36,341 nt of DNA from NCBI GenBank assembly GCA_020639115.1, contig JACKHG010000026.1:1-36341 (forward strand), given 5' to 3'. Shown here one piece after another: positions 25,626-33,827 of the stretch. The translations under genes and the position numbers were made by a program. Source of the DNA: Phycisphaerales bacterium (GTDB lineage: Bacteria; Planctomycetota; Phycisphaerae; UBA1845). Within the stretch, counting starts at the first letter, position 1; each line of letters opens with the position of its first letter. Below the pieces are notes generated by a model. It did not search any database, had not been told where the DNA came from, and was given only the letters and a program-made list of their open reading frames with translations.

Positions 25626-25989
25626 GAGGCGAGCGCGTCCGGAGTCGTTACTGAGCTCCAGTTCGGTTGCCCAGACAGGACGGACAGAGAGCGCGTGCAG
25701 TGAAACGACTTCCGACCTTGGATTTCCTTTGAGTGCTGTTTCGCATCTACTGTGGCGCGTGAGACGTACCAGTAAGGAGATCGCAAAATGCTCAGATCGC
25801 AATACCCTCTTGGCGTTGTATGCCACGCGTTGAAGTGGCAGGCGTTGCCCAGGTCCAGCAAAGATGTGATCCGCGAAACCAAGTCGGAAAAATCGAGATG
25901 CGTGTTCGGTGCGCGACTGCTGGCAGGTCATACCTTCAGGGCTTCTGGCGCATTTCGTCGGTCAATTCTCGGAACTGCGCAACTGCAAT

Positions 25990-26590
25990 TCAGAGCTTAA
26001 TGTACAGTGGCTGGAGCATGATCCTTACCTGGGACGCTCATCCGCAGGTGCAAAGTGGGATCAAGCGGGCCGCATGGCCATCCGCGTCAGTGCGTCGAGC
26101 AGCGTCGAACACGATACCTGACTTGGTCGAGTACAGCTGTAGCCGCACATGGGGCGGGGGCATCACCGTCACGGCTGGCCAGAAACGCTCTCGAGCTGGC
26201 CAGTGATGCTCGAGCGAGAAGAACCCCGGAAAACACTTGCGGTTTGCAGCCAGTCGATGGTCGCGTTCCGCGGACTACTCGAACACCGTTCGCATGCAGG
26301 GCGAGACATCCGGCACGAACGCAGACCATTCCAGGTGCACGTTCCTGGCCCGATGTTGCTTGCTGATGGTGCACGGTCCTCGACGGCCCCGATCTGCGTC
26401 AATCGTCGGATGGATAGCGATTAATCCATTGGTACATGGGCAGTGGATTTTTTCCAGTGCAGAGGCAACTGGCGGTGATGTTCCTGCTTTAAGCGGACAG
26501 TTGATGCAGCCGCAGGACGGATCGAAATTGGTTCGACGGTACGCGCTTTCGGGCGAAGGTCCTCGCGAAGGGGCGCGACGGATGAGCTGA
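25990..26590 (+). pseudogene. Decayed copy 1 of a hypothetical gene
   Basis: The stretch aligns, with many indels, to the gene remnant at 26600-27459. Family-like segments appear in shifting frames: GAKWDQAGRMAIRVSASSSVEHD, then LVEYSCSRTWGGGITVTA, PFQVHVPGPMLLADGARSSTAP (matching AYHVDIPWPASVADGTRFSTNP in copy 2), and PALSGQLMQPQDGSK (matching KPGQLMGPSDGSE). No frame remains open over the whole unit. The ancestral protein is not recognised. It probably arose by local duplication with copy 2. Exact ends are uncertain. Confidence 0.6.
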
Positions 26591-26599
26591 TGCGAAGTC

Positions 26600-27459
26600 G
26601 CAGAATCGAAGAGCCCTTGAGCAAGCCGAGGCGAACAGGCTCGCGGAGTGGTATATCAGCCAGAATGTTGCTCGTTGTAGCGCTGTACAAGTGGGCTGCA
26701 ATGCCGCCGCGCGAGCAGGGACCCCGAGGAACTGGCCAGGCAACTGCAGCCGTTCGAGTACGGCGATTATCTGACCGAGTCGCGAATACAGGTTCACGGC
26801 TGTCGACTTTGTAGATCTGCCGCGTCAGAAACTGGCATGTACAACCGGCTCGCGTTCATTCTGGGTGGTCCGCACATCCGCAGATGGGGAAGTGGGACGC
26901 GGCTGGTCGGATGACGATTCGTGTGGCTGTGGCGTCTGGGGAAGCAACAGGTTGATCTCATTGAGTACACTTGGGATCACCTCGGCTGACCGGCGCTTCT
27001 ACGCACCGTGTCAAGCCGCGATGCCCCTCACGCCTCGATATAGACCTCGACAGGCTGACGAGCAATGGCGAGCTGGACGAATACGGACCAACGGCGGAGG
27101 GCCGCGTGCGCGGACTTCTTGCGCAGACGCTGCGCCTTGACGGTGAATCCGTGCTCGACGGTTCGGCCTACCACGTGGATATCCCGTGGCCGGCGAGCGT
27201 CGCAGACGGCACGCGGTTCTCGACCAATCCGGAGCAGAGCATCCAGGCGATGTCCACCTACGGGTGGTATCGGCGCGTGGATTTCGCGGTTCACAACCGG
27301 GTGCTGTCGGCGATGTTCTACCTGAAGCCGGGTCAGTTGATGGGCCCAAGCGATGGTTCTGAGTGGTTTGATGATGCGTTCCGCGCGAAGGTGTTGGCGC
27401 AGGCGAAGGGGAACAAGGAGCCCGGGCGGGTTGAGCCGAGTGGCGACAACAGTCCGTGA
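26600..27459 (+). pseudogene. Decayed copy 2 of the same hypothetical gene, C-terminal half open
   Basis: The 3' part is one open frame from about 27030 to the stop at 27459: DIDLDRLTSNGELDEYGPTAEG, RVRGLLAQTLRLDGESVLDG, AYHVDIPWPASVADGTRFSTNPEQS, a Trp/Tyr-rich turn (YGWYRRVDFAVHNRV) and AMFYLKPGQLMGPSDGSEWFDDAFRAKVLAQAKG. The 5' part (26600-27030) is broken across frames, with readable pieces such as EELARQLQPFEYGDYLTESR and KWDAAGRMTIRVAV. The protein family is not recognised and no signal peptide or catalytic motif is visible. The open part could still be translated if a start exists near 26971, but the upstream frameshifts argue for a remnant. Confidence 0.6.
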
Positions 27460-27540
27460 TCCGGTGGCGGGGGGAGGCGGAGCCTGATGCGCTTCGGCCG
27501 CGATCCGGCGCGCGGGGGTGTAACGTCGGCGTCATGAGCG

Positions 27541-27725
27541 GCTGGCGGGTGGTGTTTTCCCTGGCGGCGGCGACGCGGCGCGCTGTAGAATGAGTCGGCC
27601 TCAGCCGGCGGTATCGCGACCCGACGCCGGACGTCGGGTGGGGAGCTGTTCGGCGGGGACGCACGCATTTCAGCCGCCGAGCGGGCGCTGCAGATCGGCA
27701 GGTACCTGAACGGGGCGATTGAGAT
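27541..27725. repeat. ~190 bp module, second copy
   Basis: This is the homologue of 25433-25625. It ends two bases before the ATG of the next gene. In one frame the last 80 bases read GELFGGDARISAAERALQIG, which looks protein-like, so the module may be the 3' end of an ancestral gene; this is not certain. Confidence 0.7.
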
Positions 27726-27726
27726 C

Positions 27727-28889
27727 ATGAGGCGTCAGCGACTTATCCTCGAGTCGTCATTCCTTATTTCGGCATGGGTGCTGGTTGTCGGGGGCGCGGT
27801 CGTTGCGGCGGCACGCGGTGACGCGGGCACGGACGTAGAGGCGATCCTGGCGAAGTATCCGTCGGCTGCGGAGGTTGCAGCGGAAGTTGAGCAGCTGCCG
27901 GCGGAGTCGGTTGCGGCGGTCCGGGAGGACTTCGATCTCGCGCTACGCACCACGCTCTCCATGAAGTATCCGCCTCCGGGAGCGCCACTGCCGCGCAGCG
28001 GGCGGAGGTTGATATTGTCCGCGCTCGATACCCGAGAAGGCGTTGAACGGTGGTTACGCAAGCACCAAGACGATCCGCAGATGCAGGAGTGCTGGAAGTT
28101 CCTGAATGAACACACGGATGAGCTTACCTTGAGTGATCATCCGCAGTTGCCCGTCATCATGATGCAGGTCCTCGATCGAGGCTGGTCGGACTGGACCGCT
28201 TGGCAAGGCGCGAATGAATGCCAATTGACAGCGCGGCGGAAGTGGCCTGAACTGCATCAGATCTATGCCTGCCGGGAGCTTGGGCGGCTGCGCTTCACTC
28301 CGGCAATCGGCATTCTCATCCGAACCGCTCTCGATGAACAGAAGCCCACGGAACTGCGCAAGGCCGCTTTTGGCGCACTGGACGACATCGGCGATTACGA
28401 AAACGTAATAAGGCCTACATCGCAGCCGCACTTGACCCTGCAGCCTCGAATGGCCGACGAAACTGGTTGTGGCAGCGAATCGGCTCCGTATCGCGGCGTC
28501 TATTGGCGGAGCCTGACGGTGCGGCGCGGGCCAAGGCCTTCTGGACTCCATACGTGAACAGCGACGTCCCGACGCTGTGGCATTGCGCGCAGGTTGCCTG
28601 CACGCAGCCGGTTCCGTCTGACTACTACAAGAGATACTACGACCTTCAACTGCGGTGGAACCACGCACACGAACCGGATGCTACAGTGCGCGAGCGGCTG
28701 GGATATGAGCTTCGGATCGCGGAGTTGTTTCGTCGCAAGGACCCAGCCACGGGCAGCTTGTCACCCGAGGTCCGCGCGGAAATCGACGCGCTCAGGGAGA
28801 AACTCAAGGGGCCGGGGGCTGAGGAGAAACAGGAGAAGGCAGAGGTGGGCGAAGACGGCGTCGAGTGGTACGACGAGGAGGATGAATAA
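27727..28889 (+). pseudogene. Hypothetical exported helical-repeat protein with one frameshift
   Basis: The first frame (27727 to about 28410) starts with a signal-anchor-like N-terminus (MRRQRLILESSFLISAWVLVVGGAVVAAARG). It continues with VEAILAKYPSAAEVAAEVEQLPAESVAAV and helix pairs such as TPAIGILIRTALDEQKPTELRKAAFGALDDIGDYENV, resembling HEAT-type repeats. Near 28410 one base seems to be missing. The second frame continues the same protein (KAYIAAALDPAASNGRRNWLWQRIG through LREKLKGPGAEEKQEK) to a very acidic end at 28889. A single repair would give about 387 residues. The family is not recognised. The gene directly follows the second copy of the 190-bp module. Confidence 0.7.
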
Positions 28890-28901
28890 CGGCGGCGCGC
28901 G

Positions 28902-28962
28902 ATAAGAAGAGGAACCGATGGCAGGAGGGCCAAAGCAAACCAGCTGCGTCCCCGTGTCCTTC
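28902..28962. repeat. Degenerate REP / RAYT right-end remnant
   Basis: GATAAGAAGAGGAACCGATG, GGAGGGCCAAAGCAAAC and CAGCTGCGTCCCCGTGTCC (28941 on) match, in order and spacing, the right end of the RAYT element at 32009-32067. It indicates an older insertion at this site. Confidence 0.65.
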
Positions 28963-29190
28963 CCCGCCGGGAGGGGGCCTCAGGCAGAGGGCCGCGCGTG
29001 GCACGATCTGAACGGACGAGACGAAGTGTTCACCGCGGGGCCATGGGCAGTGCCGGTGCCAGGGTATTCGCCCCATGGCTCGCATTCGGACATACTTGGG
29101 AATATGCAAGCTGGCGCTTGTAATCGGCGCGGTCCCTGACGACAATGTTGCTGGCTGGTGAGGGTGGTCCGCGTAGCGTGAGTAGGGACG
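28963..29190. other. Intergenic stretch without recognised content
   Basis: No coding frame with protein-like composition, RNA gene or strong repeat was seen between the REP remnant and the broken gene that follows. Confidence 0.4.
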
Positions 29191-30582
29191 ATGCTCCGTA
29201 CATCCCCGCAGCCCCTCATTTCCCTGCCTCGCGGTCGGCGCCGCGGTTCCCGTCAGGTCCCGCCCAGGACGCCGGCGATCGCGCCACTTGTCGGTGGCAG
29301 CACGAGTAACGCGACCGGTTGGCGGGAACTGCCCCTGAATGTGCCCGTCAACGCCCTGCCGCAGACGTTCTTTTTGCCGATCGAGTACGCCAAGACAGTC
29401 GTCGGCTGCGGCGGTGAAGCACGTTGCGCGGGAAGATCATTTTATCAGCCGCATTCGCTCGAGTCTGACACCGGATGATACGCAGGTTCAGGAACACGAG
29501 GTTCCCGTGGAGGTCAAACGTGGATCCGGAGTAATTCACGGTCAACTTTAATCGGCACGGAATGTTCGTTCTACTTCAGCGCAGTTCCGCCGCAGCCGGA
29601 GGAAGCGCCGATCGAAGCGGCTGATCGGGATCTCGAAGAGCTGGAACGGCTCTTCTATGAAAAGCGCAACGACCCGACGTTCGAGGGCAAAGTCGTCTTT
29701 CTGAGTGGCGTACCCCTCATTGGTGCCGATTCCGCTTGCCTCCCGCAGTCTCGGTACGTGGCATCCTTGCTCATCCGGCCCAGTGGGGCTGCCATGGCGC
29801 GTTTCCGTGCACGTGTCACCCAGGCCTGCAAGGATGTTCGTGCTGAATCGGGCGCCACACCGCCGACCGGCCGGTTCCGTGCAGATGCCTGCGAAAACGC
29901 GCTCGGTCGCGTTTTCGGCAAGGAAGATGTGGTTGCCGACGCGGTGTGGGACCGTGACGATCGCTCACGTCCGCGATCCCTCACCGATGCGCTACGCGTA
30001 CCCACGAAGTCCGACGTCACCACCGGGCTTGAGCTTCTTCGGAAAGTGGACCCCTATGTGCGGGCGCGTCCTTCCTTTGAGGGCGTTCGCACGGTCCTGG
30101 CGACGGACGGGGTGCGCTGGCACATGCACGAGCGTAGCGCGACTTCGATCGAGCAGTGCGAAAAGTACATTGATACGGGCGCGCCGTTCTTGCTGCACCG
30201 GAGCGAAGGGGACGTGCTCGTGTGCGGTTATGCTCAGTATCAGGGCACGACCTATTGGATGGGCTACGACCCGGCCGCGCTCGAGCGGCGCGTGACCCTG
30301 GGTTACACCAGCGGAAGCGTGACCTACAGTCGATATCTCCAGCTCTTGGAGGAAAACCAGGCCAGGTCCACGCCGCTGAAGATCGATCCGCTGTTCTGGG
30401 ATTTCGAATCATACTTCTCGTCGAAGAATCTCGCGGCCTTTCGCCTCCAGCCAGCCGCGACCGAGGAGACGACGTCGGTGATCTACCCGGAGGGTATCGA
30501 CGAGGAGAGGTTGTCCGTTATTGTCGAGGAAGAGATGACGGCTGCCCGGGCCCGTCAAATGAGTGCCGACAAGGAGAACTGA
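29191..30582 (+). pseudogene. Hypothetical gene, 5' part broken, 3' part open
   Basis: The 3' part is open from 29479 to the stop at 30582 in one frame but has no usable start until GTG 29758. Upstream in the same frame lie protein-like pieces (PEEAPIEAADRDLEELERLFYEKRNDPTFEGKVVFLSGVPL), so the real N-terminus must be further 5' and out of frame (for example NVPVNALPQTFFLPIEYAKTVVG at about 29340-29405). The 3' part includes VTTGLELLRKVDPYVRARPSFEGVR, HRSEGDVLVCGYAQYQGTTYWMGYDPAALERRVTLGY and an acidic helical end (ERLSVIVEEEMTAARARQ). No family is recognised. If functional, the translated product would be the 274 residues from 29758. Confidence 0.6.
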
Positions 30583-30791
30583 CGCCTGCGTGTTGCCATC
30601 ACTGATCCGGGCGAGCAGGTGTCGACCCGCGCCGCGGGTGTTGCGGCTTGTCCGGGCGACACTTGATGGCGGGACGGCTGGAAGCTCGGTAGCCGTTCCT
30701 GGTTTCTTCAACAGTGGCATTGGGCTGGTCGAACCAAGGTTGGGCATCCTGTACGATAATCTCGTGCAGCCGCTCAAGGAACCGGACGAAT

Positions 30792-31124
30792 ATGGCTTTC
30801 CAACGAAATCGGACTGGGGACATGCCCAAGCACCTGCCATGTTGCCGCCGAGAAAGGTGGGGATGGCTCGTCTTTCTGTTTTTTGGTATTGCCTTACTCT
30901 TTACGACATGGATCAACTCATGGCTTGAGTTATTCTGCACACCCCCGACCGACGGGGCTAGCGTATCCAAACTGAGGAGCATACTGCAGTACAAGCTGTT
31001 TCTTGCTATCAACGTGCATGTCGCAATTAGTGTCCTTTGCTGTCTCTCGATTTTCGCGGGGTTGACTTTGGTGTTGCGTCGCGTGCTTAAGCGGCTTGAT
31101 GGTAACAACGACTCGCGTGGATAG
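30792..31124 (+). CDS. Small hypothetical protein with two membrane helices
   Basis: This frame of 110 residues has two strong hydrophobic segments, WGWLVFLFFGIALLFTTWI (about 24-42) and FLAINVHVAISVLCCLSIFAGL (about 71-92). A short extracytoplasmic loop with FCTPPTDGAS lies between them, and the C-terminus is basic (RRVLKRLDGNNDSRG). ATG 30792 has a GGAACCGG stretch upstream; ATG 30822 is an alternative. The base composition is less GC-rich than in flanking genes. No family is recognised. Confidence 0.5.
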   Translation: MAFQRNRTGDMPKHLPCCRRERWGWLVFLFFGIALLFTTWINSWLELFCTPPTDGASVSKLRSILQYKLFLAINVHVAISVLCCLSIFAGLTLVLRRVLKRLDGNNDSRG

Positions 31125-31281
31125 TTGGCTGGCCGGATCACGCCGGTGCGGAAGTCGTCGGGATGGGGAGTCGCGCTCTTCTTTGGACCCCGTCGCCTCG
31201 ACCAAGAGCCCGGCGTGGCCAATCCAAGGCGTAGCGCTGCTGCTGCTTGATGGCGGGATTGTTGGAAACCAGTGGCGGACT

Positions 31282-31300
31282 GAAACGGGGACGCAGCTAG
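31282..31300. repeat. Left REP end of the RAYT element
   Basis: GAAACGGGGACGCAGCTAG is the exact reverse complement of 32049-32067, giving a 19-bp perfect terminal inverted repeat around the transposase gene. Confidence 0.85.
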
Positions 31301-31334
31301 TATTGACGGTGGTGGCGATGCGGTAGGTGAGAAC

Positions 31335-32030
31335 ATGGCCCGACGTGCGCGTGTTGCTCCTGGCGGATTGATTTATCACGTCCTGAACCGGTCGGCTGGG
31401 CGGATGCGCATGTTTCGCAAGGCGGGCGACTTCGAGGCCTTCGAGCGGATCATGGCGGAGGCCCACGAACTGCACCCGATGCGTATCCTGGCGTGGTGCG
31501 TCATGTCGAACCACTGGCATTTCGTGGTCTGGCCGCGGGCGGACGGCGAGGTCACCGCGTTCTTCCGCTGGCTGGCGCACACGCACGCGATGCGCTGGCG
31601 GGTGTCGCACCGCACGGTGGGCTACGGCCACCTGTACCAGGGGCGGTTCAAGTGCTTCCCGGTGCAGGACGACCGCCACTTCTTGACGCTGTGTCGCTAC
31701 GTCGAACGCAATCCCGTGACGGCAGGTGTGGTTGCGCGGGCGGAGCAGTGGCGCTGGAGCAGCCTGTGGACGAGAATGCACGGGACGCGTGCGCAGCAGG
31801 CCTTGCTGTCGGACTGGCCGGTGCCCCAGCCGCGCGGGTGGGTGCGGCAAGTGAACAGGCCGCTGACGCCGAAGGAGGTCGAGCGTGTGCAGGTCAGCCT
31901 GCGGCGAGATCAGCCGCTGGGTAGCGAAGCGTGGGTGGAGCGCACGGTGGACCGCCTGGGGCTGGCGCACACGGTCCGCCCGGAAGGCCGTCCGCCGCGA
32001 GCGCCGCGTGATAGGAAGAGTATCCGGTGA
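31335..32030 (+). CDS. REP-associated tyrosine transposase (RAYT, Y1/HUH family)
   Basis: This 231-residue protein is a single-strand DNA transposase-like enzyme of the Y1_Tnp family. It opens RVAPGGLIYHVLNRSAGRM, carries the HUH motif as His60-Trp-His62 in CVMSNHWHFVVWP, GYGHLYQGRFKCFPV and then RYVERNPVTAGVV, whose Tyr122 is the probable catalytic Tyr. A basic C-terminal tail follows (EGRPPRAPRDRKSIR). The gene is intact and flanked by a 19-bp perfect inverted repeat containing the REP sequence. RAYTs are thought to move or maintain REP sequences, generally as single copies. GGTGAG precedes the ATG. Confidence 0.93.
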   Translation: MARRARVAPGGLIYHVLNRSAGRMRMFRKAGDFEAFERIMAEAHELHPMRILAWCVMSNHWHFVVWPRADGEVTAFFRWLAHTHAMRWRVSHRTVGYGHLYQGRFKCFPVQDDRHFLTLCRYVERNPVTAGVVARAEQWRWSSLWTRMHGTRAQQALLSDWPVPQPRGWVRQVNRPLTPKEVERVQVSLRRDQPLGSEAWVERTVDRLGLAHTVRPEGRPPRAPRDRKSIR

Positions 32031-32048
32031 CGGGAGGGCCGCAGAAAA

Positions 32049-32089
32049 CTAGCTGCGTCCCCGTTTCCGTCCCGTTTCCGTCCCGTCAT
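32049..32089. repeat. Right REP end with CCGTTTCCGTC repeats
   Basis: CTAGCTGCGTCCCCGTTTC closes the inverted repeat with 31282-31300. Extra CCCGTTTCCGTC units follow directly. Confidence 0.8.
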
Positions 32090-32093
32090 CAAA

Positions 32094-32233
32094 TGAAGCG
32101 TAGCGCAGGGATCCAGCCTCCGTCGACGCCAATCGTGTTCGAGTCGCATGCAGATCCGCTCCACATGGGTGCGTTGAAGAATCGCCGCGAGGTCCTTCCT
32201 GACCCTTCGCAATGCGGGTAGAATGGTGACCAT
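32094..32233 (-). pseudogene. Probable IS4-type transposase N-terminal remnant
   Basis: From ATG 32233, preceded by AGGAGG, the frame reads MVTILPALRRVRKDLAAIL, then THVERICMRLEHDWRRRRLDPCATLHL, and is cut at about 32094 by REP sequence. The WRRR-LDPxxTLHL pattern resembles the first ~50 residues of IS4-type transposases, where LFLLQ would follow. Only about 47 codons remain. The assignment is from memory and should be treated as moderate. Confidence 0.45.
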
Positions 32234-32316
32234 CCTTGGCCTCCTTTTATTGATGTCGTTTCCCAACAACATCATGACAGGAGGCCTTGGACTGCGCCAG
32301 TGTTTATAAGTCCTTG

Positions 32317-32344
32317 TGGTAAAACAACTTATGTTGTTTTACCA
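32317..32344. repeat. AT-rich perfect 12-bp hairpin
   Basis: TGGTAAAACAAC-TTAT-GTTGTTTTACCA forms a perfect 12-bp stem with a 4-base loop. It is AT-rich in a GC-rich region and lies upstream of the truncated IS4-like gene, so it may belong to the lost element's end. Confidence 0.6.
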
Positions 32345-32360
32345 TTATCTTAATGGCATT

Positions 32361-32412
32361 CAGCTGCGTCCCCGTTTCCGTCCCCGTTTCCGTCCCTCCC
32401 CGTTTCCGTCCC
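32361..32412. repeat. REP fragment with three CCCCGTTTCCGTCC units
   Basis: CAGCTGCGTCCCCGTTTCCG is followed by two more CCCCGTTTCCGTCC-type units. It separates the IS4-like remnant from the copied transposase end. Confidence 0.75.
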
Positions 32413-32587
32413 CAGCCTGCGGCGAGATCAGCCGCTGGGCAGCGAAGCGTGGGTGGAGCGCACGGTGGACCGCCTGGGGCTGGCGCACACGGTCCGCCCG
32501 GAAGGCCGCCCGCCGCGAGCGCCGCGTAATAGGAAGAGTATCCGGTGACGGGAGGGCCGCAGAAAACTAGCTGCGTCCCCGTTTCCG
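32413..32587 (+). repeat. Duplicated 3' end of the RAYT gene plus right REP end
   Basis: This 175-bp stretch is a colinear copy of 31895-32069 (offset 518) with three substitutions and no indels, about 98% identity. It carries the last ~45 codons of the transposase and the right REP end. The near identity shows a recent event. Confidence 0.9.
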
Positions 32588-32630
32588 TCGGTCCCAGAAA
32601 ACTAGCTGCGTCCCCGTTTCCGTCGGTCTT
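32561..32630. repeat. Tandem 35-bp REP units
   Basis: AGAAAACTAGCTGCGTCCCC and the following CGTTTCCGTCGGT sequence occur twice, 35 bases apart (32561 and 32596), the second ending in TCTTG rather than CCC. Confidence 0.85.
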
Positions 32631-32687
32631 GATTTCCCCGCAGGTCGAGAGTCGTGGGTTGAACTCGGGCGTGCATCGGGGCAGACG

Positions 32688-32720
32688 CCGGCGGCGCCGC
32701 ATGCACTGCGGCGCCGCCGG
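32688..32720. terminator. Perfect 14-bp hairpin, probable terminator of the lipoprotein operon
   Basis: CCGGCGGCGCCGCA (32688-32701) pairs perfectly with 32707-32720 around a 5-base loop. It lies 38 bases beyond the stop of the FlgO-like gene on the minus strand. No T-tract follows. Confidence 0.6.
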
Positions 32721-32758
32721 GAGGACTGCGGAGGTAGCAGCCGGTGTCGCCGACCGCC

Positions 32759-33344
32759 TTACGTGCGGGCCTTGCGGGTGGAGTGCTCGCCGAGCAGCGC
32801 CCGGGTTCTGCGGCCCTTGGGGAGCTCGTAATCCGTGGCGGCCAACAGAGCACCATCGGCTGCGTTAACGAGCTTGACCGAAACGTACACCTTGTCGGTC
32901 GTCTGCGCGTAGGTGCTCACCAGGACCGCCGTCGCATTGAAGTCCTCGGCGAGGTGGTGCATGTTGCGTGAGAGGAGGAACTCACCCTGGGGGTTGATCA
33001 GCACCTCGTCGCGGCGGAGGTTCATGTGGACGACGGCAAAGCCGTGGTGGACGAGTCGGGTGGCCAGGATCTCCCCGGTCAGGCGCCCGAATGTCGACGT
33101 GCCGTCGAGGTTGTCGAGATCGACGACGGTGGCCACGAGTACGCGGTTATTGGTGGTCTCGCCATGGCGTCCGCGGAGCAGGTAGTCCACGGCGTTGTAG
33201 TTGGTCTGGATCAGGTCGGCGTCGCGGTACGTGGGCACTTCCTCCGGTTCGAGCCGGGTGATGGACGAGTGGGTCATGCACCCGGAGCCGGTCAAGGCCA
33301 AGAGCAGCACGGCTGCGGCGCCATATCGTTGTTTCAATCGCATC
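32759..33344 (-). CDS. FlgO-domain lipoprotein
   Basis: This 194-residue protein has a lipoprotein-type signal (MRLKQRYGAAAVLLLALTGSGC, lipidated Cys22; the -3 residue is not the usual Leu). A FlgO-like domain follows: NYNAVDYLLRG, NRVLVATVVDLDNLDGTSTFGRLTGEILATRLVHHGFAVVHMNL, SRNMHHLAEDFNATAVLVSTYAQTTDKVYVSVKLVNAADGALLAATDYELP. FlgO in Vibrio is an outer-membrane protein tied to the flagellar ring; related domains also occur in non-flagellar envelope lipoproteins. ATG 33344 has AGGAG about 10 bases upstream; ATG 33365 is an alternative. It is the last gene of a three-lipoprotein minus-strand operon. Confidence 0.85.
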
Positions 33345-33386
33345 AGATCTGTTCTCCTGCGCATGTTGCCGTTCGCCAGGGGCCGA

Positions 33387-33707
33387 TCATCGGCAGCGGG
33401 CGCGCGGGGCCGGGCCGTACAGGTGTTCCACGATGGATTCGGTGCACGGATTGCTTGGCGGCGAAATGCGCAGCAGCGTGTGCTCGCGGTCCGTGCCGGT
33501 GTGCACGCGGGCGCAGCGGTCGTCTCGGTTTTCCCGAGCGACGGCAAGGTTGTGGGCGGACGTGCTCTGGAGAAACGAGCAGATACAGTCACGTTCGCAG
33601 TTACTGGCATAGACTGCCCGGGTGTCCCAGCGGGCGTGGGCGCATCCCGCCAACAGGCCGGCAAGGGCCAGCGTGACGGTCATTGCGGCTCGTCGTCGAA
33701 TATTCAT
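33387..33707 (-). CDS. Small Cys-rich lipoprotein
   Basis: This 106-residue protein has a canonical lipoprotein signal, MNIRRRAAMTVTLALAGLLAGC, with Cys22 as the lipid site. The mature part is Cys-rich (Cys at about 37, 41, 43, 65, 88 and 105) and contains ASNCERDCICSFLQSTSAHNLAVARENR. No family is recognised. AAGGAAC precedes the ATG. It lies between the LPP20-like and FlgO-like genes on the same strand with gaps of 120 and 42 bases, so it is probably part of the same transcript and envelope complex. Confidence 0.75.
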   Translation of the reverse strand: MNIRRRAAMTVTLALAGLLAGCAHARWDTRAVYASNCERDCICSFLQSTSAHNLAVARENRDDRCARVHTGTDREHTLLRISPPSNPCTESIVEHLYGPAPRARCR

Positions 33708-33827
33708 AGTTGGTTCCTTGTAGCTGAATTCCTGGGGCGAAAGCGTCGCGGCAGACCTTTCGTCGGCTGGACGCCGGAGTCTGGCAGAGCCATCCGTGTC
33801 GCGCGGGTTGAACGTGTCCCCCGCGAC

